Origin: Rhizophagus clarus
Taxonomy: Eukaryota > Glomeromycota > Glomeromycetes > Glomerales > Glomeraceae
DNA length: 64,000 bases
Reading direction: 5' to 3'
Assembly: GCA_015698045.1 (NCBI GenBank)
Contig: BLAL01000228.1
Location: 485,001-549,000 of the forward strand
Position numbers and translations under genes: made by a program. Each line of letters opens with the position of its first letter. Position 1 is the first letter of the stretch. Below are positions 1 through 12,617 of this stretch, one piece after another. The notes under the pieces were generated by a model, which saw only the letters and a list, made by a program, of their open reading frames with translations, searched no databases and was not told the origin of the DNA.

Positions 1-3
1 TAG

Positions 4-1835
4 ACAAAATCGAGTGAAGTCAATAAATATGAAGAGACTCCAAAAAAGAGACTACGTAAACAGGATTTAGTGGAGAAGGTGGATCTAATCATCTTGGTTC
101 ATTATATATCCATTGTATATAATATGATCACTTTATTGAATTTGTTTTGATGCTTCAGGCAGAAGACTTTTCTGGTAAATATAATGGACAAAGATTGGAT
201 CCGGAACTATTTCTCGTGGAGACTGATAAGGAATATGATGCTGATGAGAGTAATGAGCATCCCTTTGACTACGATGAATGGACTTTAAAGTCTGGCCTAA
301 AAGTAATTGATCTTTTAAAAGTCGCGGCTGGTATTAATGGTCATTTAATGAGGTCAGTTATGGCTAATATTGCCAATTTGTGTCTGCAATACATTAATCA
401 TTCAAATCATATTAGACCAGAGGTATGGGGTATCGTCCGTTGCGGACTAAAAGTCGCGAAACCCAAATGGTGTGAAGAAGAGGAATACGTTGAAATACAG
501 AAGACTATAAAACAACGTAGCATTATCGATCCTCCGGAGTTTGTTGTAAACTTACTGAAAAATGTACGCAGTGTCATCATCATTTTTCATATGCTATATT
601 ATTTGTTCAGTTTCTCAAATTTCAATCAAAAATGTTCAATTCTAGAAGTCTCTCACATTCTTGGAAATGGAACTAAACAAAATTAAAATAAAGGAGCTGA
701 TGAAGCTGAATGATGATTTGGAAGGGGCGAAACAATTAAGTCTAGTAATAGCTCCTCCAGATGCCCTGACATCATTTTTTGTTAAGATTTTGTCTCGGTT
801 GTAAGTGCTTATTTTCTATTTGACTTCCTTTAAAATTTATCCACTGATTAAAATGTTTCAGTCATCAATTCGTTTTTCCACAGCAATCTATAATGCAACA
901 AATTGGAGTATCAGAAGTTTCTTATGGCGCGTATATAATTCATCCTTGTCTCATAGAACTTCTCGCAGGATTGGAAGGTCAATTGCTTTATGAACCGTAT
1001 GTTTTATCACTTGTTACATTTTTATTTGATGTACTATACAACTAAAATAAGCTTTTTTTTTAGAGGAGAGGTTACTCTATCATCTATCAAATCCTGTTGC
1101 GAGCGACGAAAGTGTGAGTCTTTTGAGCAAAAGGCGGACGGTATCTTTCTAGCACGCTTGAAAAGATCATGTATTGAGATCGGACATCTAGAAATAAGTG
1201 GAGGGTATGGTCATCGTGAGATTTCGCGATCTACTTGGGACGGTTGTTGTAAAGGACCTTTAGGAAATATGTATATGCTTGAAGAGGTCGGTGAAAGATA
1301 TAGGAAAGCATCACCAAAGTCTTTTGCAAACACACGTGTCTATTTTGTGCATACTTATGGTAAATATTATTGGTTTTGTGATTTGTTAATACCAGGTAGT
1401 TTATCTACTCTCATTGTATTTATAGAAGACAAAATTGAAATTTGGCAAATGTACAACCGTGCTCGAGGAATTTTGCAATGGGAGCGTACGCACAAAGCAA
1501 TTGTCCCGATCTGCTATGAAGAACAAAAAAAATATCTTTTTGATTTTGTGGTCTTGCTCTGGGATCTAAAAGTATATATCAGATATTATTGTTTTTGCAG
1601 ATGTTTTTATTTCTTACTTATTAACCTCTCTATTCACGTTATTTAGGAAGGTTTAATCAATACAGTAAACATGGTCAAACAATTACAGGACGAAGACAAT
1701 GATGGTATATCCAAGTTATCGGGCAGACTTCCTCCACACCCGGGTAAACCTGATAAAGAAAAACACAAAAAAGGTATAAATAATGTAGAGGTCAAGAGCG
1801 TCATGTCAAGTTCTCCTATTCGAGAGGATCAATGA
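4..1835 (+). CDS. 3' part of a multi-exon gene of unknown function
   Basis: The window opens inside this gene: bases 1-3 (tag) look like the end of an intron. Proposed exons are 4-78, 159-563, 694-800, 862-996, 1064-1571 and 1647-1835. They keep one open frame of 472 codons across five introns and end in TGA. All introns have GT...AG ends (donors gtaagt and gtatgt; acceptors cttcag, tttcag, ttttag). Only the acceptor at 692-693 is weak. The first visible exon encodes a basic PKKRLRK stretch that could be a nuclear localisation signal, followed by an acidic segment (DKEYDADESNEHPFDYDEW). The fifth exon contains a LEISGGYGHRE...STWDG segment that I recall from Rhizophagus hypothetical proteins of unknown role. 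The C-terminus is polar and Lys-rich. No catalytic motif is recognised. A further 36-bp intron at 1360-1395 is possible but unnecessary because the frame is open through it. Confidence 0.7.
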
Positions 1836-3078
1836 TGACAGATGGTGGATTAGGGGACCTGGTGTTGTATAGATGTTAATGGCCATTAAAATATTATATT
1901 CAACTGTTGAAAATCAAATAGAGAAATTGCAGAGTTTCATAAATAGCGTGTGGAATTCTAATAGGACATCCCTTTATTTGTCTAATGGAGTTAGTCATTT
2001 TACGTTAGTTTTATTCTATCATACAGTATGTGTAATTTATTAATTTCATATAAATAAATAAAATAATCAATCTTAACTGTGTTATATCATGAAAACCACG
2101 CTCGATTTTTGGGCTATTACGGAAAATGAGGTTGTGTTATTATCATGGAATATACCTAAGAAAAACTAGTCGTATTAAATTCAAATAGGTCCAATCGAGA
2201 TTTCCATTTTTAACCCACTTTTTATCTATCTTTTCCGAGATGACATTATTATGAAAAAATCAATATTTAATTGTATAGATGAAGATTTTAATCATTTTTT
2301 AGCCATTTTAGACGAGGATTTTCTTTTCTAAAATTATTTTTTGAATAAAAAAGAAATTTGTCTAGCAAACTTTATTGATCATATTCTTATTTCATTTACT
2401 TGGAGGTGAAATTTTTATTACTAGGATTAGTTTCAAAATAGAAGAAAATTATTTGAGTAATACAATTTTATAATTAATATTCTAGCGACTGTAATTGGAA
2501 ATGATGAAATGTTCATATTAATTTATTAGTATAATTTTCAACAATTAGACACGCAAAAAAATTCTGTTAATAAAATAAATATCAAATTTTTTTAAAATAT
2601 TTAACAAATTAACGTTTGACCTTTAAAGGGGAGCTTAAAACATAATGTAAAAGAGTAAAATAAAGATGATTCTTAAAATTGTTGAAGACTTTAAAATTAA
2701 AAATTTAGCTGACTGAAAACAAAAAATTCACATAATTCTTAAAATTCTTAAACTATTATATAAAGTAAACTTATGGGTAAATTCATAATGAAATAAAACA
2801 AAATTCAATTATTTAAAGGCATAACAGAATCTAAAACAAATAGATGTCCACCGATTTTCTGTATTCTTAAAAAATTTTAAATATAATCCATAATTATAAA
2901 CGTGAATAAAAAGAAGGATACTAGTATAGATGTGTTACAACAAATTTAAAAAACGAATAGGATTTTTGATTTACATAAACACTTTGTTAATTTTATGAGT
3001 GAATTTGATCGAGAGCCTTTTATGTTCCAATCAGTTCTATCTACTTATCGAACGTATCGAACAATCCAAATACTTGAG
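1836..3078. other. AT-rich intergenic DNA
   Basis: Nothing with coding character is visible. It lies between the 3' end of the first gene and the convergent 3' end of the F-box gene. The multiple ATAAATAAATAAAATAA motifs near 2040-2065 could serve as polyadenylation signals for the upstream gene. Confidence 0.5.
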
Positions 3079-4320
3079 TTATTCCGAAATGAAATTTCTT
3101 GCAATTTTTGTGACAAATTGATCATTATCCTTACTAACAGTATTAAGTTTATCCCCATTGGACATTGTTGTAAAATAAATTTCTTCCAAATGTACACATT
3201 TCGAAAAAATATTACAAACTTCATTCAAATTATTAGAGTTAATCAATTCCATCGTTAATCTTCTTATCATTGGGCAATGTTCCGAAATCGTTTTAATTAA
3301 TATTCTATTTTCAGTTGGATGATCAAGTGTATGACATATATCAATTTCCAAGATTTTACCACCAGACCTTTCAATTATTAAACATTCAATACTACTTGGT
3401 AAATATGAAGTTCCAAGGTATTGTAAATTTGGAAAAAAGGTCAAGCTTAAATAATGTTCCCATTCTTGCCATTTTACACTATCATATAATTCATCATCAT
3501 CATCATTATATAAGGATAAATATTGTAAGTTCACTAATAATGGGAAAAATGTAGGTGAAATTAATGTAATGGTTAACTTCAATATAATTTTTTTTAATGT
3601 GACGACGTTTTTACTGATAACATCACTTAATTGTGCACATAAAAATGGTAAATTATTTTTCATTCTAATAAATGAAATTAAATCATCATCATCTTTACTA
3701 TCCTCATCATAATTATTATTAATTACTTCAAGATTTGTTATGTTTTGACAAACCGCGGTAAGATTAAATAAAATTTCTGGTGTCATATATTCAACATTCA
3801 ATTTTAAGTGACGTAGGTTAGAAAAAAATTCTTTAACGTTTGGACATAATAAAAATAATTTTTTACTTTTAGTCCAATTGAAATACCTTATATTTTTACA
3901 TTTACTAAAAATTAAAAAATATATTTCATATTCTAATAATAATTTGTTGAATACGGAAGTAGAATCCTTCTTACATGTAAGTTGTACCATGTCTTCAATC
4001 CAAGTTGGTGTGAGATGAGTAAAAAAATCCATATAATTAAATAATAATTCATTCGAAATTGGATTTGAAGGTAATAATTCAATATTAATTTCGGTCAACT
4101 TATCTTTTGGTAAGAAATGAGCGATTACATTATAAAGTTTTTTACGTGATTCTTCCTTATGAATATAAGGATTGTAAGCACAGGAAAAATATTCCCATAA
4201 TATAGGTATAGCTAACCGACACCAGGTCTTGTTCGCTAAAATACATGAATATAACGAAGCGGGATCACGATGCAATTCGGCGAAGATCAATAAGAGAACG
4301 TCTTCGATAAGTTGTGTCAT
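3079..4320 (-). CDS. F-box protein with degenerate leucine-rich C-terminal part
   Basis: A single-exon, 413-aa reading frame when started at the second Met (4320). A Met 12 codons upstream (4356) is also possible, but the second one puts the F-box at the very N-terminus, as is usual for this family. Residues about 1-40 (TQLIEDVLLLIF...LANKTWCRLAIPILW) match the F-box pattern: a hydrophobic first helix, then the cysteine/tryptophan-rich 'W' segment. The remainder has irregular leucine-rich segments (NLRHLKLN, NLQYLSLY, NLQYLGTSYL), as in F-box/LRR substrate adaptors. Known role of the family: binding Skp1 and presenting targets to SCF ubiquitin ligases. The target here is unknown. Such proteins are strongly expanded in Rhizophagus, and no frameshift or stop is present. 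Confidence 0.8.
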   Translation of the reverse strand: MTQLIEDVLLLIFAELHRDPASLYSCILANKTWCRLAIPILWEYFSCAYNPYIHKEESRKKLYNVIAHFLPKDKLTEINIELLPSNPISNELLFNYMDFFTHLTPTWIEDMVQLTCKKDSTSVFNKLLLEYEIYFLIFSKCKNIRYFNWTKSKKLFLLCPNVKEFFSNLRHLKLNVEYMTPEILFNLTAVCQNITNLEVINNNYDEDSKDDDDLISFIRMKNNLPFLCAQLSDVISKNVVTLKKIILKLTITLISPTFFPLLVNLQYLSLYNDDDDELYDSVKWQEWEHYLSLTFFPNLQYLGTSYLPSSIECLIIERSGGKILEIDICHTLDHPTENRILIKTISEHCPMIRRLTMELINSNNLNEVCNIFSKCVHLEEIYFTTMSNGDKLNTVSKDNDQFVTKIARNFISE

Positions 4321-7300
4321 TGTGGAATTTTTAAAATTGTAAATTATGAACGACAAATAAAATTATGAACGTTAATAAATAGGAAAAGTACGATAATAAA
4401 CGATAATATATAGGAAGAATATGAACGAAAATGAAAGTTTGAACGATAAGTAATGTGTGATAATATAACAACAGAATAATGATTTCTGTTCTGCGATACA
4501 CGTTTAATTTATAATTTCCGGCGCCTAAGATAACTCTTTTTAGGATATAGGGCTGGCACATTCATTCTTTGTTTCAATCAAAACCGAATAGATCTTCCCC
4601 TTGTACTTGCTTGTATAACGTTATGTCATTATATATTGGTATGACGATATCTCATTTTAATGAGGGCGGTTCAATTATTAAAACTGTTACAAATAATTGG
4701 TTTTGTTAGATTGTTAACCTGATTGTTAAGAAAATCGTGCACATGTATATTCAATTCAAACGTCCCCCATTTGGGTTTCTATTGTGGTACTTAAAATTTT
4801 TTTTTACAATGTGATCGAAAATCTTGTGACAGTTAGGCTACATATTTGTTTGTTTCAAATACGTAAGAACAAATCGGAATCCGTCTTCCGTATGAAATTT
4901 GAGAAATTTTATTCGATCCTTTAGACCAATTTATTAATCTTTCCAAATGATTTTAAGAACTTTCACAATAAAAGATATCAAATATTCATTGTAAAGAACA
5001 ATGAGCTCAATTTAATCCATATTTCTATTTCTCAATTCGCTTAATTCAAACAATTAATTTTATTGGTTATTTGATAACTTTTCAATAAGATTTTTTTATA
5101 TATTATAATGGATTGAATAGATTAATAAAATATAAATTATTAATAATATATAAATTCTTATTAAAAGTTCTTAACTTTCTTCAATCCCTTTTAAAGGAAT
5201 TCTTGTTTTCAAACATAAAGAAATTTATTAGGAAATTTATTAGAATATATAGTAATGGAGAAAACCCTGTGTAATATCCGTTCAATAACCGATTTAAATT
5301 AGTAATTCCATAAAATTTTCATTGTTTCCAATTTTAGACTAATTTGTAAGGTTTCACAATCATTCATGAAGACTTTTGAAACATAAATATTATTTGTTAT
5401 CAGAAAGATCTATTGTGTATGTAGATCGTTTATTAGTTGTATGGGCGCACACAACCATGTCTGAGATTTTGAGGGTTATATTTTTCAATTATAATCTAAA
5501 GGCCGAAAATATATACCTGACGCTGTACCACATCAGTGGTCTATATAATAAGTATTTAAAAAAAAAATTTTCATTTTCCTCTAAAAAAGGATAATAAGAA
5601 AAATTTTCCAATACAACTAAGCCATTTTTGTATTTATTGTAATACCAGTGTAATACCGTCAGAAAAAAGTTTGGATCTTTAAAGCGAAAGGAGTTGTGTA
5701 GCAACCAATAAAACGATTGTTTAGCATTCGGTGTCATTCATGTTTGAGTATCTCTGTTGCTTTCGTCGTATATCCATTGGGAAAAGATATTTTAGTTCAC
5801 AATATATCTCAAAAAGTAAGGTCATATCAATCAATATATGGAGTTCAAGAGACATGGTTTTTGATTGGATAAAATATTAACAACATGATATTTTTGAACA
5901 GTCACATGACTTTTATTCAGTTTTGCCCAATCAAATTCATTAAAAAGGGGAGGGGATTCAAAACCCATTTTGAAAATAAAAAGGGAGATTATGTCAAACA
6001 TACTTTTAACTTGGTTTGGCCTAACGTGAACAAGAAATTTTTCAATTTTATTTTCAATTTTATAGTAATTTCAGCACATTCTCATGGCCAATGATATAAA
6101 AAAAAACGACATTAAAATAAAAAAGTCATACTTAAGTTTTTAGTCTGCGTTACACAGATTTATAATTGAGGCGAAGTAAATTGCATAAAGTGAAGATCCT
6201 TTTGCTTGGCGAGCCACAGTACCCCCACGTGAAAAATCCCTATTTTTAGGAGACACCATTAAAGATTTTCTTTTTTTTTGAATATACTACAAGTTTTTAA
6301 AACCCTTCATTTATAATAATAGATTTCGTACACCCGTGGGTACAGAGTCAACCGACTCCCCAAAATTTGCAAGATATCCGGCCCGCGATATACGGTAACC
6401 GAATAAATTAAATAATGAATATGATGTGATCTCCGGATTGGACAGATACAAATCCTGATTATCCAATGGATATCCGTAAAATATGGATAACGGTCACAAC
6501 TCTACTGGCTCGGTTTTACGATAGAAATATAATTTTGTAACTTTGAATTTTTTTTCAGATAAAATTATTGCTTTCTATTATCTTCTAGCATGATATTCAA
6601 AATTCACCTCATCAAAAAGCATTCATACTGCTTTTCTTAGTTTTCTATAAAAAAAAAAAATTTTCAAGTACATTTTTCTTTAAGCTATAGCATGATATTT
6701 AAAATTCGTAAATTAATAATGATCGACATCTGTAATTTCATGAGTGAATCATTCTAGCGAAGGTTGTAATGTTAAGTGCGTAAAATTATGTGCAGGATTT
6801 GTATTAATATGTAAGATTAATTAATTTTTTTTATGAGAAATACATATATATATATATAACTGTGATACTAACTTATTAACAAGCTATTACACAAGGATGT
6901 GAACAACGTTTGTTGATAAATTTAAAAGGAAACATTGGTTCAGACATTATATCGTACAGATTCCAAAATCAAACATTATGCGCATTTTCACTCCCTTCGC
7001 AAGTTTACTTAATAAGAAATTGGGTTTAAAAACCTCTAAAGTTTCTACAAAATTAAATAAAAGAGCCAAAAATTGCATTTAAAGCCTTCCTTAAGCAGAC
7101 TTGTAGAAAAAGAGGAATTCCTATGAGAATTATTATTTTAGCTGAATAATATTTGTATTAAGTTTTATTCAAAAAACGATAATGACATGATTTATAATAG
7201 CTCTGATTTTTTTTAAAATGATGTCGATCTGTTTCTTACATGGCGTGGAATTTAGAACACCTTAGACTTCTTGATGAAAAAATTTCGCCTGATGGATTGA

Positions 7301-7699
7301 TTTTGGATTTGAAGATCGCAGTTTCACAAAGCTTCTGGTAACACTCGTGTAATCGTGTTGCATGAATGACTGCGTACCCTTGCTCGTTTATTTTGTGATA
7401 CCTAAATGATGTCCAAAAATCTACTTGCGGGCCCGCAGCATTAATTTTTAACATATTTGCACCAATGATATTTTATCGACAGTCATATTATATATTTTTT
7501 ATAAAGTTTGTTCGAAAAATGAAAAAATCATTATAATTCGTCTATTTTTAAAATTTATGCGAGACATTAAAATCAAAATATTTTACGTCATTATGACAGC
7601 ATATAGCATGTATACATTTGCTTACCTGCTTTTTTTTAGCAATTCTTTAGTAAGGTAAATTACTGATAACTTTCTAAAAGACTGAAACATTAGCAATTT
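4321..7699. other. Intergenic DNA without supported genes
   Basis: AT-rich, with only short isolated reading frames in both strands. A more GC-balanced patch at about 6180-6510 has 'ccggat'/'atccgt' words like the TIR element at 32.8 kb and may be an old repeat fragment. No introns, conserved domains or RNA genes are recognised. Confidence 0.45.
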
Positions 7700-8385
7700 C
7701 ATTAAATCGGAAAATTTGTTATTAGTCCTTCATTGATCTCCGAACTATTTAGTTCTGTGTAGGTGATACAACGAAACTCATATGATTGGTGCACAACAAT
7801 CATCCGATATCTTGTTTGACCTGTCCTTTTATTATTTGTGTAATAAAAAAAAAAGCCACTTTTTATATGAAAGAAAAATGGAATTTTGTATCTTGATAAA
7901 GAAAAATAATTAATTTAACCGGTTTGACGATTAAGTTATTCATGCATTGATAATTGGGATATGCCAATTAATAAAGAAAAAAAAAAAAAATTAAAAATAG
8001 AAAAGAAATCAAAGTTCAAAGAAGTAAATTTGTTTGATTTCCAATTATAATTTTCTAAAAATAAACGATATTATTGTATTCGTATAACGTTATCTAATTA
8101 AATGATTTCATCTGACTAATGCAATATTTCATAAATTACATATTGAATTAGAAATATATTTTAATTCAATTGTTGTATTGTTATTCTACTAGCTCAGATA
8201 GAGTAATTAATTAATGATAAATTAATTACATTAATTAGATTACATTGTTCTTGTAATATAACTTTTTGGAATGTTATAACCATATATAGTAACAACATGT
8301 TGATTCCACATATTAATAATAATTTAGATTGATAAAAAAAAGTGTTTTAGAATTTATCAAAGGTTTTTTTTACGGAAAATGCATA

Positions 8386-8486
8386 TACCGTATTCTTCCG
8401 AAAATAAGGAATAATGACTTTTGTATATAATGCTTAAAATGTAGGTCAAAAATGCTAGTATCACTTATTTTCGGAAGAGTACGGTA
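8386..8486. mobile_element. 101-bp MITE with 23-bp terminal inverted repeats
   Basis: The left end starts taccgtattcttccgaaaat and the right end is its near-perfect reverse complement (one mismatch over about 23 bp). The element begins and ends with TA, as expected for a Tc1/mariner-type MITE. It contains no coding sequence. It lies upstream of the first kinase-like gene, inside duplication copy A, and the matching place in copy B (about 15370-15430) does not carry it. Confidence 0.75.
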
Positions 8487-9405
8487 TTTATAAGTTTAGC
8501 GAACGCGTTTGATGAAGGTAAATTAGACGATTATTTCATATCGATAATGCATTATAATTTTTCATGTACGTGTGATGGCATTATTGTTCAAGTAATCCAA
8601 ATTATTAACTGAAAATGTATAATAAAGACATTTTGGATAAACAAGTTAATATATTCTCCATCAGATCAGGCTTCAATGATTATGTTTCTCCTACGTAATT
8701 TTGACAGGTTATTGAAAAATGCTAATAAATAATGCGTTTACTTTTTAAAACCCGGAAGTTCTAATTGAAAATTTTATTAATAGATAGATCAACCGTTTCT
8801 TTGTCCGAAATGAACGAAATACTTATCTGTTATTATATTTACCAATAGCTTATCTGTTATGCTTTCTTGCAATATGTGATATGCATTAGGTTTAATGCAA
8901 TATTTTGTCATTGAACATAAAACATATATAAGTCGCACAGCACATGCAAGGGGCAATTATTAACCAAAAATCATATATTGATCTATTATTGACACTAAAT
9001 TTTGTGTCAAAATGCAAACTTTCATTATTATTAAATTATGCATACCACCTGATCATTTCACAAAAACATACTCAGTTCCACGTAGGGATTTATCATTGAG
9101 ACTTAAATTTTTCTTATGTCATCAATACCAACGGCACACAGCAACTAATTTTCCAGTCGGAAAGTCGAAGCATAAATAGAAAATATATATATATATTTTT
9201 TTTGGATAGTATTAATTTTCATACTGTAAAATCACGTGCACATCAAATTTCCTGCGTGGCAAAGGATCGGTAATACAGTTACAGATCACATCTCTCCATG
9301 TACAGTATAAAACATTTAAATAGGATTAGTAAATAAATTCTTCACTCAAAATTTTTATAAAATTTTACGACTTCCTTTTAATTTAGCCCGCTCTTTATCT
9401 CGGAT

Positions 9406-10664
9406 ATGATTTTAGACGGCTTATACGGCAATTGTTCTGATTGTACACGACAACGAACTGCTATAGCATGGTGTAAAAATTGTGATATTACATTTTTAAA
9501 AGAAAATTTTTATAATTGGACCAGTGGAAATTCCATAATAGACGAATTTATTAGGAATACCCAACTAAACGCTAATGAAAATATGGACTATTTTGAATGG
9601 ATTGATTTTGACCAATTTGATTTGGTAGAAAATATTAATAAACGAGGTGCTTTCAGTTCAATTTATTCCGCAATATGGATGGAAGGACCAAGGTGGAATC
9701 TTGATGAAGAAGCCGAATTATGGATTCGTAATGGTCCGACTAAGGTTATCCTAAAGCGTTTGGATAATTCTCAGAACATAATACAAGAATTTGTAATCCA
9801 AGTAAGTATTTTTATATTTTATATTTGTAGTATTCGGTCGACATTGTCATATGGTATTCTGATTTTTCTTTTTAATTTAAAAAAAAAAAGTTATATAGAT
9901 ATTACAAATGCTTGCAAAATGGAGCACTTGCAGACTACTTTGGCGTAACTAAAGATCCGACATCATGTTATATGTTCGTTATGAGATATTATGAAAATGG
10001 TAATCTATATTCATTTCTCGATGAATCTATAGGAACTCTTTGCTGGAAAGATATTGTAGATATGTTATGGTCAATATCCGCGGGTCTCAATGTTATTCAT
10101 GAATCTGGTCTTATTCATGGGCACTTGCATGGAGGAAATATATTAATTAAAAGAAAAATGAATTTAATTGAAGCTAAAATCGCTGATACCGGATTACATG
10201 GACCTGTTGACAAAAAGATATCCCAGATTTATGGTGTAATACCCTTCGTTGCCCCGGAAATATTTAATGGAGTTATACCAACAAAAGAATCTGATATCTA
10301 TAGTTTTGGTATAATCATGTGGATGTTATCAACTGGTATACGACCTTATTTTGATCGGTCTCATGATTCACAACTTATACAACAAATTTGTTCAGGATTA
10401 AGACCGAATATTGTTAGTGGAACTCCACCTACTTTCGCTAAATTAATGTTACAGTGTTTAGATGCAGACCCATCGAATAGACCAACAGCATCCCAACTAT
10501 ATGAATGTTTAGGGAATTGGGTCACCGATTTACCAAATCAATTTGATACTAATGAAACTCCATTCGTAAATTTGGAGAAGTTAAGTCTTAAGTTATCATC
10601 ATGTCATGAAGGAGCCATTTATTTTAGTCGTCCATTGGATTCCATCAATACTAAGCAATACTAA
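9406..10664 (+). CDS. Kinase-like protein, predicted pseudokinase (copy A)
   Basis: Two exons, 9406-9801 and 9891-10664, give 389 aa. The intron runs from gtaagt to ...aaaaag, and only the acceptor at 9889-9890 keeps the frame. The N-terminus has C10-x2-C13-x9-C23-x2-C26, a possible zinc-binding knuckle, then an NWTSGN...IDEFIRNTQL linker typical of Rhizophagus kinase-like proteins. The kinase fold follows: a degraded glycine loop (KRGAFSSIY), the VAIK-like lysine K117 (VILKRL), a catalytic loop reading IHGHLHGGNIL where HRD is expected (His210 at the catalytic Asp position), D231-T-G at the DFG position, APE at 253-255, and SDIYSFG. Loss of the HRD aspartate predicts no or very weak phosphotransfer. 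A scaffold or decoy role is an inference. The stop is followed by a 10-bp tandem repeat (aatactaagc). Confidence 0.85.
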
Positions 10665-11903
10665 GCAATACTAAGCATTAAACTTAGTAAGTTATTCCTT
10701 ACGAAACTCGACGTTAATTTACGAAAAAAAAATAATAAGTTTAATTTTTCCTAGTCAAAATCTGAATAATATCATCGTTTAACTAATATGTTTTTATAAC
10801 ATTTTTAGGATTTTTTATTTAAAAATATATGATCGGAAAATCACAATCACAAACATTTTCTTTTTAAAAAAAAATTTTCGAGGTTTTATAATACTATAAT
10901 CGCTTTTTAGAAATTAATCGTCTTAGAATTAAAATTATTTATACAAAAAATAAAGAGAATAAAATCCAAATATCACGCTTCGGTTGATATTTTTTTATTT
11001 TAATCTATTTGATATCAGATAACTTATAAATTGTTTAAAATAAGATTAAATTTATTTTCAGTCACAATTGGCTTATTTATAATGTATATGGAAAATATTT
11101 ACTCACAAAATGTGCTATGTGAATATAAATAAAGAAAATAGTTGTACATAAAGTACGTTACATGGCATTTGAATTGTTCTACCAGGAGCGAGTGGATGGG
11201 GATCACTCTTGATTTTAAATTAACTTGTTGGTTATTTCCATAACAATCTTGAGATGGAGAGGTAAATGATATGTCAGCTATAGTGTGCCTTGACAAAAGG
11301 TAAAATTTTTTCTTAAAATTAATCTTGATTTTTGGAAAGAATTGGAGGTGCTCGAGTTTCAGCAGTTAGTAAATAATGAAACAATTCTAAATCATTTCTC
11401 TGATAGCAATTTGATCTCCTCTTTAAGCTTATTAGTTGCCTCAGTTATTAATTTCGTAAAACCGGTAGTAATTAATCACTATCCGGTATATTTTTAGGTG
11501 TACCAATAATTCATATTGTACTAATTTTTCATCTTAATTGATATTGGATCTAAAGTACCTCAACCGTTGTACTAGTAACATTTGCTGTTACAAAATTGTT
11601 TCTTAGCCGGTAACATGTAAAGAATGTGCTTTATCATATTAATAGTTTAAATTCCAGACCGGGATGATCCGCATGACGAGAAAAATATAAAATTAAAAAA
11701 AAAAGATTAATTACAAAGCAGGATGAAAAAAAAATCACATGATTGCCTACCGATAAAAAAAAAGGACCAGAATTAATTGCTTAGTCCAAACTTATCCTTA
11801 TTATACCTGATTTTTAAATTTTCTATCTTATAATCTTGATGAAAAAAAAATTATTGCCTGGATGATGGGTGATGGGAATGCCAACGTTAACGTTAACGTT
11901 AAA
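10665..11903. other. Intergenic DNA
   Basis: The first 400 bases continue the segmental duplication. A minus-strand reading frame of 65 codons near 11099-11296 has no recognisable domain and is not called. 'aacgtt' is repeated head to tail at 11883-11903, just before the TIR element. Confidence 0.4.
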
Positions 11904-12152
11904 CGAATCGATTCAACCGAAATCGAATTATCGCCATTTTCAAAATGATGTACGCAGTTGTATCTGAATAAAAAAAAAAGAAAACCGAAAACCGGATGAA
12001 AACCGGATGAAAACAGAACAAAACACGGATGAAAACCGGACGAATATTGGTATTCGAATATTCAATTACGAATAAATAGCATACACCATTTTGAAAACGG
12101 CGATAATCGAAAATCGAATCGTCTCGATTAATCGAATCTAAAAATCGAATCT
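11904..12152. mobile_element. MITE-like inverted-repeat element, copy 1
   Basis: The ends are inverted: on the left 'aatcgaattatcgccatttt' then 'caaaatg', and on the right the reverse complement (cattttgaaaacggcgataa). The centre holds repeated 'gaaaaccgga(t/c)gaa' words and 'tattggtattcgaatatt'. No reading frame is present. A close relative lies 490 bp downstream. Confidence 0.6.
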
Positions 12153-12394
12153 CAATATATCAATTATTTTGATATTATGGCACAGCAAAAATAATCTTAT
12201 CATTTTTATAACTGTACTTTGATAAAAAAAATCCCATCAAATTACTAAAAACGTTTGGAATATTACAATTTATTACAATAACAATTTATAATATTGTCGT
12301 ACTATTGGGCTAAAACCGAATTTAGTTTAATTGTCGATCATTTAAATCCACAATGTCTCAGAATTTCATGAATGATATTGCAAATAGTAGAAAA

Positions 12395-12617
12395 TCACAT
12401 CGCAATATTATATTATCGCTGTTTTCAAATGGTTGATGCTGTTATGTTTAGAAGAACAAAAAAGAAACCGAAAACCGGACGAAAACCGGACGAATATTGG
12501 TATTCGAATATTTAATCACAAATAAATAACATCAACCATTTTTAAAATGCGATAATTCGATTAATCGAATCTTTAATCGATTCTCGAGATTCGATTTCGA
12601 TTAATCGATTCCAATCC
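12395..12617. mobile_element. MITE-like inverted-repeat element, copy 2
   Basis: It has the same plan and core words as copy 1 (ccggacgaatattggtattc is almost identical). The left arm has 'attatcgctgttttcaaatg' and the right arm 'catttttaaaatgcgataat'. The right flank runs into self-complementary 'gattaatcgaatc' and 'gattaatcgattccaatccc' words. Confidence 0.55.

Larger units (their letters stand above)
7700..11050. repeat. Segmental duplication, copy A (partner 14480-19880)
   Basis: Shared landmarks with copy B, in the same order and orientation: 'aaatcggaaa' followed by a 'ttggtgca' patch (7705 / 14495); 'aacgttat...aattaaatga' (8088 / 15188); 'tataaccata' (8275 / 15305); 'tttcatat' followed by 'acgtatgtgt/acgtacgtgt' (8535 / 15433); the kinase-like gene (9406 / 18136); and 'cttcggttgatatttttt' (10979 / 19806). 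The spacing differs, because copy B carries about 1.8 kb more DNA between the landmark near 8.6 kb and the gene. Boundaries are approximate. Confidence 0.65.

Noticed and set aside
1360-1395. 36-bp in-frame intron in the first gene
   Set aside because: It has GT...AG ends but is shorter than the other introns here, and the frame is open without removing it.
7236-7454. 72-codon minus-strand frame in a slightly GC-richer patch
   Set aside because: No recognisable family and no intron or neighbour support.
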